Made by a program: the position numbers and the translations under genes
The notes under the pieces: model-generated
What the model was told of the DNA's origin: nothing
Databases searched by the model: none
What the model saw: the letters and a program-made list of their open reading frames with translations, nothing else
Part shown: positions 1 to 9,276 of the stretch, piece by piece
Position numbering within the stretch: the first letter of the stretch is position 1
How the letters are laid out: every line of letters starts with the position of its first letter
DNA from: Aquimarina sp. MMG016
GTDB taxonomy: Bacteria; Bacteroidota; Bacteroidia; Flavobacteriales; Flavobacteriaceae
NCBI RefSeq assembly: GCF_018100805.1
Contig: NZ_JAGJEA010000005.1
Coordinates: forward strand, 124,001-188,000
Direction of reading: 5' to 3'
DNA: 64,000 nt

Positions 1-82
1 TTGTCATTCCTGCGTAGGCAGGAATCCATCGACTAATCCTTATTACAATGTTGTGGATTCCGCATCAGGTGCGGAATGACAA
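1..82. repeat. Compound palindromic repeat, copy 1
   Basis: Two hairpins in a row, cattcctgcg/taggcaggaat and ggattccgca/tcaggtgcggaat, joined by about 24 variable bases, with ttgtca and tgacaa at the outer ends. The copy at 571-652 has the same length and orientation and identical arms. It looks like a non-autonomous intergenic repeat. Confidence 0.85.
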
Positions 83-162
83 GGTACTACTTTTGTTATT
101 TCTTCTTCTTTGTCATTCCTTCCGTTCGACTACAGCTCAAGGTAAACTCCAATAGGAATTCA

Positions 163-465
163 TCAATCGCACCAATCTTTTGCTAAATCATTCCAATCTT
201 TATTTTCTTCTTCTATCAGGTCAATTTTCCATTGCCGTTTCCACTTTTTTAATTGCTTTTCCCTTTTAATAGCGTCATTGACATATTGATATATTTCAAA
301 ATAAACCAGTCTATCTAATCCATATTTTTTAGTAAACCCTTCTGTCAATTTGTTTTTATGCTCAAAAACCCTTCGTTCTAAATTATTAGTCATGCCGATG
401 TATAATGTGCCGTTCTTTTTATTGGTAAGGATATAAACAGCATATTGGTGGTTTGGTTTTAGCAC
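163..465 (-). CDS. GIY-YIG domain nuclease, small single-domain type
   Basis: A 100-residue protein made almost entirely of a GIY-YIG fold of the UvrC N-terminal / YhbQ-like type. The two motif strands are visible as YAVYILTNKKNGTLYIGMT near the N-terminus, followed by NNLERRVFEH with the conserved Arg, and the EIYQYVNDAIKREKQLKKWK segment typical of this group. Family members are thought to cut DNA, but the cellular role of these short versions is unclear. The start is a GTG at 465; no in-frame ATG lies near it. The gene sits alone between copies of a palindromic repeat, in the opposite orientation to no obvious partner, so a link to those repeats is possible but unproven. Confidence 0.85.
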   Translation of the reverse strand: MLKPNHQYAVYILTNKKNGTLYIGMTNNLERRVFEHKNKLTEGFTKKYGLDRLVYFEIYQYVNDAIKREKQLKKWKRQWKIDLIEEENKDWNDLAKDWCD

Positions 466-491
466 AGTATAATTATTTCATTCTAACACTA

Positions 492-521
492 CTTTGGATT
501 CCGGGTCAAGCCCGGAATTAC
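492..521. repeat. Single-hairpin relative of the palindromic repeat
   Basis: The sequence ggattccgggtcaagcccgg forms a hairpin with ccgg(g/a) arms and has the same ggattcc/ggaat boundary as the 82-bp repeats, but only one of the two hairpins is present. A further half copy follows at about 665-686. Confidence 0.6.
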
Positions 522-570
522 AATTTAATGCGCTTCATTTTTATAGAAGCACATTACTTTTCAACCTTAC

Positions 571-652
571 TTGTCATTCCTGCGTAGGCAGGAATCCATT
601 GATTGATCATTGCAACACTGCTTTGGATTCCGCATCAGGTGCGGAATGACAA
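571..652. repeat. Compound palindromic repeat, copy 2
   Basis: Same 82-bp structure and orientation as positions 1-82. The first and last 29 bases are identical and the middle about 24 bases differ. Together with copy 1 it brackets the GIY-YIG gene as a direct repeat. Confidence 0.85.
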
Positions 653-698
653 AAAATGATACAAATCGGGTCAAGTGCGGAATGACAAAAGAGTCTTT

Positions 699-1367
699 TT
701 ACAACAACCCTAAATCCTTTACGATGGCAACCAAATGCGTAGTATTCTTGGCTTTGAAATCATCAAAAAGTTTACTGACTCTTTTGTCAATCGTACTTTC
801 ACTATTAGGAGATATATTTTGTTTTTTAAGCTTGCTTACGATTTCTTTTTTAGTGAGTCCTTGTGATAATTCTTCTAACAATATCATATCGAAATCATCC
901 AACTGAATCATGGCATTGCTATTAGAAGCATTAGTCAATTCTGGAGGTAACACGGTATCACCTTGATACACATTATTGACACAAGTTATTAATTCTTTTA
1001 CCGCATGCTGACCTTTACAAACATACCCGTTGATGTTTAGTTTATCAAACAACATCTTTATTCTATCGGGTCTGCTTTCCTGAGAATATACAATCACTTT
1101 AAGATCCGGTTGAATTTTTCTGATATCTTGTATCAGTTCTATCCCAGAAGCTCTGGTTTGGATCTTATGGTCTTCTTTAAAAGAAAGATCTGTAATCAAT
1201 AGATCGAATTCATTATGATCATTATGTGCCTTACGGAATTTTAGATAGGCATCATCACAATATTTGGCTTCCTGGATATTCTGGATGCCAACGCTATCCT
1301 GTAAAACTTTTATAATACCGTGGTTGGCAATTTCATAGTCCTCTGCCACCAATACCTTAGTAAACAT
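699..1367 (-). CDS. Response regulator, REC domain plus C-terminal helix-turn-helix-like region
   Basis: A 222-residue protein. The receiver domain fills roughly residues 1-130: acidic pocket E9/D10, phospho-acceptor D60 in LLITDLSF, and the late conserved Lys in GYVCKGQ. The C-terminal part (about 150-222) begins LDDFDMILLEELSQGLTKKEI, which resembles the LuxR/NarL-type HTH helices, though it is divergent. It ends an operon on the minus strand: the kinase gene at 1379-3346 stops 11 bases upstream. It is therefore the likely phosphorylation partner of both kinases upstream. Its target genes cannot be told from the sequence. Confidence 0.9.
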   Translation of the reverse strand: MFTKVLVAEDYEIANHGIIKVLQDSVGIQNIQEAKYCDDAYLKFRKAHNDHNEFDLLITDLSFKEDHKIQTRASGIELIQDIRKIQPDLKVIVYSQESRPDRIKMLFDKLNINGYVCKGQHAVKELITCVNNVYQGDTVLPPELTNASNSNAMIQLDDFDMILLEELSQGLTKKEIVSKLKKQNISPNSESTIDKRVSKLFDDFKAKNTTHLVAIVKDLGLL

Positions 1368-1378
1368 CTACTCACTTT

Positions 1379-3346
1379 TTAATTAGGGATTTGTATCTCG
1401 GCTTTAAAGCCTTTGTCTTTTTCTGAGTCAAAGATAATGGTTCCATTGATGGCTTGAATACGCTTTTCCGTATTGCGGAGTCCGTTACTGGATTTTTGAT
1501 CAATTTGATTCATTCCTACCCCATTGTCTGAATACTTTATAGTCAGTTGGTTCTCAGTATTATTAAAAACTAAAGCTACTAAAGTTGCCTGACTATGTTT
1601 TTGCATATTGGTCATCAGTTCTTGTAGTACTCTATAGACCGTAATTTTGATATTTCTACCAATGTTATCCCACTCCATTTTATCTAATCCTCTCAGGATT
1701 AATTGAACCTCGTTTTGGGTGTAGTTTTGTAGCATATTAGTTAATTCCTTTGGATAGGTGCCTCCAGTATCGAATTCACTGTTTTCTCGTGAGATATCCC
1801 TGGCTTTATGATAAGTTGTATTTAGTTTTTCTGGTATGGTTGGATCTTGTGGATTATGCTGATATTGCAGCATCACCTGAAAGATGTCATTACCCAACTC
1901 ATCATGTAAGCGTTTAGAGATACGGGTTTCTGTATCATAACTAGCCTGAAACTGTACAATTTTATTTTGCTGAGCTAGATATTTGGTGCGTTGTCTAAAG
2001 AAAAAGAATGTAAAACTAATGATAGTTAAAAGTAATAACATACCAAGTAGATAGATGGTATTTTTGTTTTGTACCTCAATGATTTGTTGTTCTTTTTCAT
2101 CAGTTTCGAAGCGGATGCGGGCGAATTTGTCTCTATAAAGGCGTTCTTCTTTGATTAGGCTATCGTTTAGCTTTATGTATTTTTGAGCATATTGCAATCC
2201 TTTATTGTTATTTGAGAGCTTTGATAATAATTGATATGCTTGTAATAACTCATCATTATCATTCACAATAGACGAAATCTCTTCTATTTTTAATGCATAA
2301 TCTCTGGCAATACTATCTTTCCCCCAAGTCATATAGTATTCAGTATAATGTAAATTACTTGTTGAAATATTATGAATATCATTTGTACTGTCTCGAATTT
2401 TATATGCTTTGTCAAATAAGTCTAAAGCGCTTTTATCATCCTTATTGGATAAAAACCTCACATATCCTAAATTATCCAGTAACTGAGCATGATTTTTTGG
2501 TATTCTCTTTAAAAAACTTTTGTATGAAAGAGCTTTTAAATAATATTCTTCAGCTTTTTTATATTCTTTTTTAGACTTATAAATTGTTCCTATATTATTA
2601 TAGGCTGATGTTGTATAAAAAGTATCTTTTGGAGTATTCTTTGCAAATTTAATTGATTCATAATTATACTTAATTGCATCTTCATAACGTTCCAAATATT
2701 TTGCGATTATTCCTAAAGTGATATAACATAATGATATATATTCTAGATTTCCAGAAAATTCAAATTTCTTAATGGAGCGTATAGTTAAATCTTCACTTTC
2801 GCTATAGTCTTTAACTCTCCTTAATAATTTTGCTAAATCAATTAATACTGCACCATGATCAAAAGCATATTTTTTGCGATTTATTGAGCCATTTTTATCA
2901 AATGAAAGATATATTTTATCTGCTTTATAAAAATTTCTATAAGCACTATCCAACTGCTTATATCTATAATAAATTCCTATATTTTTATATGATTTCGCTA
3001 TAGTCAATGAATCTAATATTTCTAAAGAGATTTTTAGAGCTATGTCATTTAAGTTTTTGTAAGTTTTATGATCGTTTTCATAATTAAAATATATATAAGA
3101 GAGCTCGTGAATTCTATTAACTTTGGAAGAATCATTAGGAAGTTTTTTAACCTCTTCAAAGACATTTTTTAAAATATCTTTCCTCTGATCTGAAGTTATT
3201 GCTATATCTTCTGCTTTAGCAATATAAGAATTGATCAAAGCGTATTCTTCGTTCTCATTTTGCTTATCAGTAGTACAGCTTACACCAAGGAAAATGCAAC
3301 CTATACAAAGAAATATGATTCTTATTATTATAGACAAAGCATTCAT
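1379..3346 (-). CDS. TPR-containing sensor histidine kinase (HisKA_3 / NarX-like)
   Basis: A 655-residue protein. The N-terminus has a hydrophobic segment ending LGVSC, a lipobox with Cys at about residue 24. Residues about 60-400 are tetratricopeptide repeats, read from recurring Y-x-A-x-x-Y blocks. One membrane helix is at about 430-450, then a short coiled linker, the phospho-acceptor H481 in ISKRLHDELGND, and a HATPase domain with N box (LQELMTNMQKHSQ) and G1 box (YSDNGVGM). The layout predicts a sensor outside the cytoplasmic membrane and a kinase inside. The gene starts 2 bases after the stop of its paralogue at 3349-5283. From about residue 395 onward the two proteins are nearly identical, while their TPR parts differ strongly. 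Confidence 0.93.
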   Translation of the reverse strand: MNALSIIIRIIFLCIGCIFLGVSCTTDKQNENEEYALINSYIAKAEDIAITSDQRKDILKNVFEEVKKLPNDSSKVNRIHELSYIYFNYENDHKTYKNLNDIALKISLEILDSLTIAKSYKNIGIYYRYKQLDSAYRNFYKADKIYLSFDKNGSINRKKYAFDHGAVLIDLAKLLRRVKDYSESEDLTIRSIKKFEFSGNLEYISLCYITLGIIAKYLERYEDAIKYNYESIKFAKNTPKDTFYTTSAYNNIGTIYKSKKEYKKAEEYYLKALSYKSFLKRIPKNHAQLLDNLGYVRFLSNKDDKSALDLFDKAYKIRDSTNDIHNISTSNLHYTEYYMTWGKDSIARDYALKIEEISSIVNDNDELLQAYQLLSKLSNNNKGLQYAQKYIKLNDSLIKEERLYRDKFARIRFETDEKEQQIIEVQNKNTIYLLGMLLLLTIISFTFFFFRQRTKYLAQQNKIVQFQASYDTETRISKRLHDELGNDIFQVMLQYQHNPQDPTIPEKLNTTYHKARDISRENSEFDTGGTYPKELTNMLQNYTQNEVQLILRGLDKMEWDNIGRNIKITVYRVLQELMTNMQKHSQATLVALVFNNTENQLTIKYSDNGVGMNQIDQKSSNGLRNTEKRIQAINGTIIFDSEKDKGFKAEIQIPN

Positions 3347-3348
3347 AG

Positions 3349-5283
3349 TTAACAGGGGATTCGCATCTCGGCTTTAAAGCCTTTGTCTTTTTCTGTGGTA
3401 AAGATAAGGGTTCCATTTATGGCTTGAATACGCTTTTCCGTATTACGGAGTCCGTTACTGGATTTTTGATCAATTTGGTTCATTCCTACCCCATTGTCTG
3501 AATACTTTATAGTCAGTTGGTTCTCAGTATAATTAAAAACTAAAGCTACTAAAGTCGCCTGACTATGTTTTTGCATATTGGTCATCAGTTCTTGTAGTAC
3601 TCTATAGACCGTAATTTTGATATTTCTACCAATGTTATTCCACTCCATTTTATCTAGTCCTCTCAGGATAAATTGCACCTCGTTTTGGGTGTAGTTTTGT
3701 AGCATATTAGTGAGTTCTTGTGGATAGGAAGCATCGGTATCGAATTCACTGTTTTCTCGTGAGATATCCCTGGCTTTATGATAAGTTGTATTTAGTTTTT
3801 CTGGTATGGTTGGATCTTGTGGATTATGCTGATATTGTAGCATCATCTGAAAGATATCATTACCCAACTCATCATGTAAGCGTTTAGAGATACGGGTTTC
3901 TGTATCATAACTAGCCTGAAACTGTATGATTTTGTTTTGTTGTGCCAGGTATTTAGTGCGTTGCCGAAAGAAGAAGAAGGCAAAACTAATGATGGTTAAA
4001 AGTAATAGTATACCGAGTAGATAGATGGTGTTTTTGTTTTGAACCTCGATGATATGTTGCTCTTTTTGATCGGTTTCGAAGCGGATGCGGGCGAATTTGT
4101 CTCTGTGTAGACGTTCTTGTCTTGTTAAACTATCATTTAGTTTGATGTATTTTTGAGCATACACTAACCCCTTCTTACTATCCAAAACTTTAGATAAAAT
4201 CTGATACGATCGCAATAATTCATCATTATCATTGGCTATTGATGAAGCATCTTCAACTTTTAATGCGTAAGATATAGCAAGGCTATCATTCCCTAGAACC
4301 TTATAGTATTCAGCATAGTGCAAATTACTTGTTGAAATATTTTGGACATCATTTATACTATCTCTTATTTTGTATGCTTTATTAAATAGGTCTAAAGCAG
4401 TTGTATCATTTTTATTAGATAAAAATTTTATATATCCTATATTATCTAGTAACCTAGCACGGTTTTTTGGGTTTTTATTAAGATAATCCTTATAAAGTAA
4501 TGCTTTTTTAAAATAACTAATTGCTTCTTTGTATCTTTTTTGATTTTTGAAAACTATACCTATATTGTTATATGCTAGTACTTCTCTTTCAATTCTATTT
4601 TTAAGGGCTTTGGCGTATTCAATAGACTTTTTATGATAATTAATTGACTCATCAAACTCTTCCAAACGATTACAAACTATTCCTAAATTGCTATATGATA
4701 TTGTTAAATAATTATTTGCTTTACCATCTAATTCAAAATATTTTATTGCTTCAATGGTTGAGGAAATACTATTAGGATAATCCTTTATTTGTCTATGAAT
4801 TATAGCTATCCCTAATAGTGCTTTTCCATGTTCGTAATGTTTTTTAATATTTAAATTAGAATAAATTTCTTCAGCTCTTTTATGAAAGGCATAAGCACTA
4901 TCTAGTCTATTCAATCCTTTATAAAGAATTGCATAGTTATTATAATTAAATGCGATTCCAGCTGAGTCAAAAATCTTTTTTGATAGAATTATCGATTCCT
5001 CTATAATCTCAATATATTTGTCTTTTCTGTTCAGATTCAGATATGCTAAAGATAGACTGTTTAATTTCTTTCTTTTCTGAATATTATCATCCATATCTTT
5101 AACTAAAGCATAAGCTTTGTTAGCATTCTCCAATCTAAAATGAATACCTTTTTCTTTATTCTTCGCATTAGAAATATAAGTTTCTAACAATTCACTCCCA
5201 TTATGGTCTATTATTTGACTTTCTTTAATAGTACAACTATAAAAAATTATAAAACTTACACAAGAAAGAAAAAAGTATTTCAT
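3349..5283 (-). CDS. TPR-containing sensor histidine kinase, paralogue of the next gene
   Basis: A 644-residue protein counted from the ATG at 5283; a GTG three codons upstream is also in frame but the signal peptide starts at MKYFFLSCV. The signal ends IFYSC, a lipobox. The order is as in its neighbour: TPR region, one membrane helix, phospho-acceptor His in ISKRLHDELGND (about residue 470), and HATPase with YSDNGVGM. In the last 174 residues after the His, I count about 13 differences from the neighbour (roughly 92 % identity), whereas the TPR halves are only loosely alike. It is likely the first kinase of the operon kinase-kinase-regulator. What the TPR domain senses is unknown. Confidence 0.93.
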   Translation of the reverse strand: MKYFFLSCVSFIIFYSCTIKESQIIDHNGSELLETYISNAKNKEKGIHFRLENANKAYALVKDMDDNIQKRKKLNSLSLAYLNLNRKDKYIEIIEESIILSKKIFDSAGIAFNYNNYAILYKGLNRLDSAYAFHKRAEEIYSNLNIKKHYEHGKALLGIAIIHRQIKDYPNSISSTIEAIKYFELDGKANNYLTISYSNLGIVCNRLEEFDESINYHKKSIEYAKALKNRIEREVLAYNNIGIVFKNQKRYKEAISYFKKALLYKDYLNKNPKNRARLLDNIGYIKFLSNKNDTTALDLFNKAYKIRDSINDVQNISTSNLHYAEYYKVLGNDSLAISYALKVEDASSIANDNDELLRSYQILSKVLDSKKGLVYAQKYIKLNDSLTRQERLHRDKFARIRFETDQKEQHIIEVQNKNTIYLLGILLLLTIISFAFFFFRQRTKYLAQQNKIIQFQASYDTETRISKRLHDELGNDIFQMMLQYQHNPQDPTIPEKLNTTYHKARDISRENSEFDTDASYPQELTNMLQNYTQNEVQFILRGLDKMEWNNIGRNIKITVYRVLQELMTNMQKHSQATLVALVFNYTENQLTIKYSDNGVGMNQIDQKSSNGLRNTEKRIQAINGTLIFTTEKDKGFKAEMRIPC

Positions 5284-5368
5284 ATCTAACACACTAATAA
5301 TATATGTTTCAAAAGGGCTTTATTGAAAATAAATAAAGCCCCCTAAAGATAGAATAATTTGATTTGTA

Positions 5369-5542
5369 CTAAGACCTTTCTTTATTCTCTTCTTCAACAA
5401 TTTCAACATCGCCCGAGTCTTCCTCAGAATCAAAAGAATTCACTTCCTCAACTCCAACTTCCTCACTGATAGCAGGAGTCTCACAAGAAACAAGGTTGAT
5501 TCCTAAAAGAATAGCTAATAGTATGTATTGTAAAGTTTTCAT
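5369..5542 (-). CDS. Small acidic lipoprotein
   Basis: A 57-codon ORF with a clear lipoprotein signal: MKTLQYILLAILLGINLVSC, lipobox Cys at residue 20. The mature part is short and very acidic, rich in Glu and Asp (for example EEVGVEEVNSFDSEEDSGD), and has no recognisable domain. The stop lies 85 bases before the start of the first TPR kinase on the same strand, so it may lead that operon. A role as ligand or accessory protein of the lipid-anchored sensors is possible, but only the position supports it. Confidence 0.7.
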   Translation of the reverse strand: MKTLQYILLAILLGINLVSCETPAISEEVGVEEVNSFDSEEDSGDVEIVEEENKERS

Positions 5543-5581
5543 GATATTAATTGTTTTTTGTATTCCACAGTTTGGGGTACG

Positions 5582-5722
5582 CCCATAGGTTTGAACCCCA
5601 GATTGTACAACTCGTGTACAGCACCTATGGGAAATGATCGATTAGTTATTGGGAAAGTGACATCCTGTACAGTTGCGTATCCCTACTTTCCCCTTATGGG
5701 ATCGCGCAACTGTAGGGTGGAT
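5582..5722. repeat. Two strong adjacent hairpins in a 540-base gene-free spacer
   Basis: The first hairpin pairs cccataggt (5582-5590) with acctatggg (5623-5631) and has tgtaca twice inside it. The second pairs tacagttgcg (5668-5677) with cgcaactgta (5705-5714), and inside this atccc (5679-5683) with gggat (5698-5702). Open frames across this stretch are by-products of the repeats. It may be a structured RNA or a repeat element. Confidence 0.65.
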
Positions 5723-5730
5723 GTGATTAT

Positions 5731-5758
5731 GGATTCCGGCTCGGAGGCCGGAATGACA
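5731..5758. repeat. Single-hairpin palindromic repeat
   Basis: The sequence ggattccggctcggaggccg with following gaatgaca is a one-hairpin member of the family found at 1-82, 571-652 and 6816-6896. Confidence 0.7.
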
Positions 5759-5804
5759 GTTTCATTGTGATTATCATAGTAACTTAGACTGTATTGTGTT
5801 ACAA

Positions 5805-6029
5805 TGTCAGCCTGAGCCTGTCGAAGGCCTATTAATTGATGTTGTTTACACTTCGCTTCCCGAGGTTTCGGAACAGTGTGGCATCAATACAAGTCTTGAC
5901 ATTTCTACAGAAATCTTGGATAAACCGGCAAGCTTGATAGCGGATATCTATAAATGTTGATCGAAAATAGTGGTGAATATTAGTCCTTCAATCACACTTC
6001 AACTCCCGAGATTTTGGGACAGTGTGACA
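5805..6029. repeat. Degenerate repeat cluster
   Basis: Position 5805-5828 carries tgtcagcctgagcctgtcga, a half copy of the family at 23208-23282. Two related units follow at about 5849-5880 and 5994-6029. Each runs cacttc, cccgag, a short spacer, and acagtgtg, so the ends (cacactt / acagtgtg) are partly inverted. No gene is visible in this stretch. Confidence 0.55.
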
Positions 6030-6082
6030 AAAAAGCTTCATCACTTACTACAATCAAACTATTTAGGATATCAGACCGACGC

Positions 6083-6322
6083 TTACGAAATAAATGCTTT
6101 GTCAGAAACACCTGCAACTAGATTGCGTATTGCATGAATATCATCTGACATCCATAAAAAGGTGGATTCTGGTCTGTTATTGCCTTTTGATTCAGGCATC
6201 TTTATGAGAAGTGGATTGACAACCGAAGTATATCCACTAACTCCAAGGATGCTTCCGAACGCATCGGTAAACAGGTCATTGCTGATCTCCTGCTCCTTGT
6301 TATTAAATTGATTATACTTCAT
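6083..6322 (-). CDS. Orphan small protein of unknown function
   Basis: A 79-codon ORF starting MKYNQFNNKEQEI. It has no signal peptide, membrane helix or recognised domain; the C-terminal part is mildly acidic (MSDDIHAIRN). Support for it being real is indirect: an A-rich stretch of the usual Bacteroidota type precedes the ATG, and a promoter-like TTTG-N19-AATCTTTG lies upstream at 6564-6594. Repeats lie on both sides. I do not recognise the family, and it could still be a chance frame. Confidence 0.45.
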   Translation of the reverse strand: MKYNQFNNKEQEISNDLFTDAFGSILGVSGYTSVVNPLLIKMPESKGNNRPESTFLWMSDDIHAIRNLVAGVSDKAFIS

Positions 6323-6390
6323 TGTTCTATCTTTTAATTTATTTTGTTAATGGTACTAATTTGATTTCTCTGTTTTATTAAGAATCTGAA

Positions 6391-6482
6391 TTGTCAGTCT
6401 GAGCTTGTCGAAGACTAAATAAACTATTCTTTTTATTATACTTCTACACCTGTCCGTCTTTGGAGGAGGTTCAGTTTGACAA
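6391..6482. repeat. Inverted repeat of the cttcgac/gtcgaag family
   Basis: The left part reads ttgtcagtctgagcttgtcg and the right part ends ggttcagtttgacaaa, so the ends are inverted ttgtca.../...tgacaa. It is a degenerate member of the family at 23208-23282 and 35315-35408. Confidence 0.6.
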
Positions 6483-6563
6483 AAAAACTATTAATATTAG
6501 CCTTCTTAATTACATTAAAATCATTTGGTATGAAACGATTTATATTGTGTTTCAATTACATTG

Positions 6564-6594
6564 CAAAGATTATATTTTTTTTTAAATCTGCAAA
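6564..6594 (-). promoter_or_regulatory. Bacteroidota-type promoter candidate
   Basis: Read on the minus strand: TTTG (6594-6591), 19 bases, then AATCTTTG (6571-6564), close to the -33/-7 pattern TTTG and TAnnTTTG. It would serve the ORF starting at 6322, leaving a leader of about 235 bases that includes the repeat at 6391-6482. Confidence 0.4.
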
Positions 6595-6815
6595 GAAAAG
6601 TTGATTTATTTTATTGGTAATCAGATAGTTAAATACAAAAATTAAGCATAAGAATTCCTGTCCGTTTTACGACGGATTTTGGATGTTTTGGCAATCTTCT
6701 GTATATCTGATGCTTACTTTCCAACTACTATTTCTTATGTCTGATTATATGCTATTCATATTGGTAAAAAAAAATTTTACTTTTTTTAATTTATGGCTCA
6801 TATTCTGTTTGCTTT

Positions 6816-6896
6816 TTGTCATTCCGGCCTTGAGCCGGAATCCAGATAATGTAACAAGGGTTAATCAATGGATTCCTGCCTACGCAGGAATGACAA
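6816..6896. repeat. Compound palindromic repeat, copy 3 (different first hairpin)
   Basis: It starts ttgtcattccggccttgagc and ends with gcaggaatgacaa. Length is 81 bases with two hairpins, as in copies 1 and 2, but one hairpin is the ccgg-type and the other is the cctgc-type read in the opposite direction. An open frame through it (6683-6925) is not a gene. Confidence 0.8.
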
Positions 6897-6987
6897 AATT
6901 ATTATTAATAAAACTCCTTCTCTAAAACAGAGGTGAATTAGACTAGATTTAAAGCATTCACTTCGTTTTTGTTCAAAAAGTCTCCAT

Positions 6988-7016
6988 AAAAAAAGCGCCC
7001 AGTTTCCTGGACGCTT
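6988..7016 (-). terminator. Rho-independent terminator
   Basis: On the minus strand: aagcgtccag, loop gaaa, ctgggcgctt, then a run of T. The 10-bp stem has one G-T pair and a GAAA tetraloop. It lies 27 bases after the stop of the 41-codon ORF at 7043-7168, which is the only candidate transcript it could end. Confidence 0.85.
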
Positions 7017-7042
7017 ACTTCTATTTTAGTTTTTAATTTATA

Positions 7043-7168
7043 TCACTTCAAAAAATGATTAAAATAGTCACATAGCATCCTGTTTGACATGGGTACTCCA
7101 TAAATCCAAAGGTTATCCCCGGGATTAAACATTACTTTTGGTTCGATATGTACTCTATTTTGTTTCAT
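7043..7168 (-). CDS. Putative 41-residue protein with its own terminator
   Basis: The ORF starts MKQNRVHIEPKVMFN and ends CDYFNHFLK. It has no signal peptide or membrane helix. It contains a plausible globular pattern (GDNLWIYGVPMSN) but no family I can name. Support comes from the strong terminator just after the stop and the absence of any other gene that could use it. It may be a genuine small protein or the surviving end of a longer decayed gene. The bases from 7169 to the rtcB stop at 7390 hold only AT-rich sequence. Confidence 0.45.
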   Translation of the reverse strand: MKQNRVHIEPKVMFNPGDNLWIYGVPMSNRMLCDYFNHFLK

Positions 7169-7389
7169 TTCGTTGTACAAATATTTGTCATTTATTATAT
7201 AATATACAAATTTACTTTCAAAAAAGGAAGCTATCTTTTATTTCGAATTAATCTTGTCCTAAATAATCTTTCTTTTCTTTTTTTCATTGCCAAAAAAAGA
7301 AACAAACCTGCCTGCTCACCACAGGTAGTCAAGAAAGTCTAGGCTTACGAAAGTTTGGCTAAAAAACTTAAACCACTATTAAAAACAAA

Positions 7390-9077
<1,688 letters not shown>

Positions 9078-9163
9078 AACTTCTTTTTTGAAGCTCCGCC
9101 GACTCCCCGTTCGACGGAGCGTTACCTTAAAGCCAATGTTTCATAGCTTGTTTATGATTCCGG

Positions 9164-9202
9164 TACAAATATTACATTGAAGTACGCAATTATTCCGCGT
9201 AG
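9164..9202 (-). promoter_or_regulatory. Shared promoter/operator module, copy 1
   Basis: On the minus strand: CTACGCGGAATAATTGCG, 15 bases, TTTGTA. The same 39-base layout, with identical spacing, occurs at 10064-10102 before the next gene. The AATATTTG part resembles a -7 box. It would drive the small gene and rtcB. Confidence 0.6.
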
Positions 9203-9215
9203 CAAAATATAATTC

Positions 9216-9254
9216 AAAAAAAATCCTCAAATGAAAATCTATCACTTGAGGATT
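9216..9254 (-). terminator. Rho-independent terminator
   Basis: aatcctcaa (9222-9230) pairs with ttgaggatt (9246-9254); on the minus strand the stem is followed by eight T. It ends the transcript of the lipoprotein gene at 9277-9912. Confidence 0.85.
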
Positions 9255-9276
9255 ATTCTATAATTGAAGCTATTAC

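Noticed and set aside
5558-5770. 70-codon plus-strand frame
   Set aside because: It lies wholly within hairpins and the palindromic repeat; the frame is a by-product of the repeat sequence.
6683-6925. 80-codon plus-strand frame with a hydrophobic start
   Set aside because: Its C-terminal half is the translated compound palindrome at 6816-6896.
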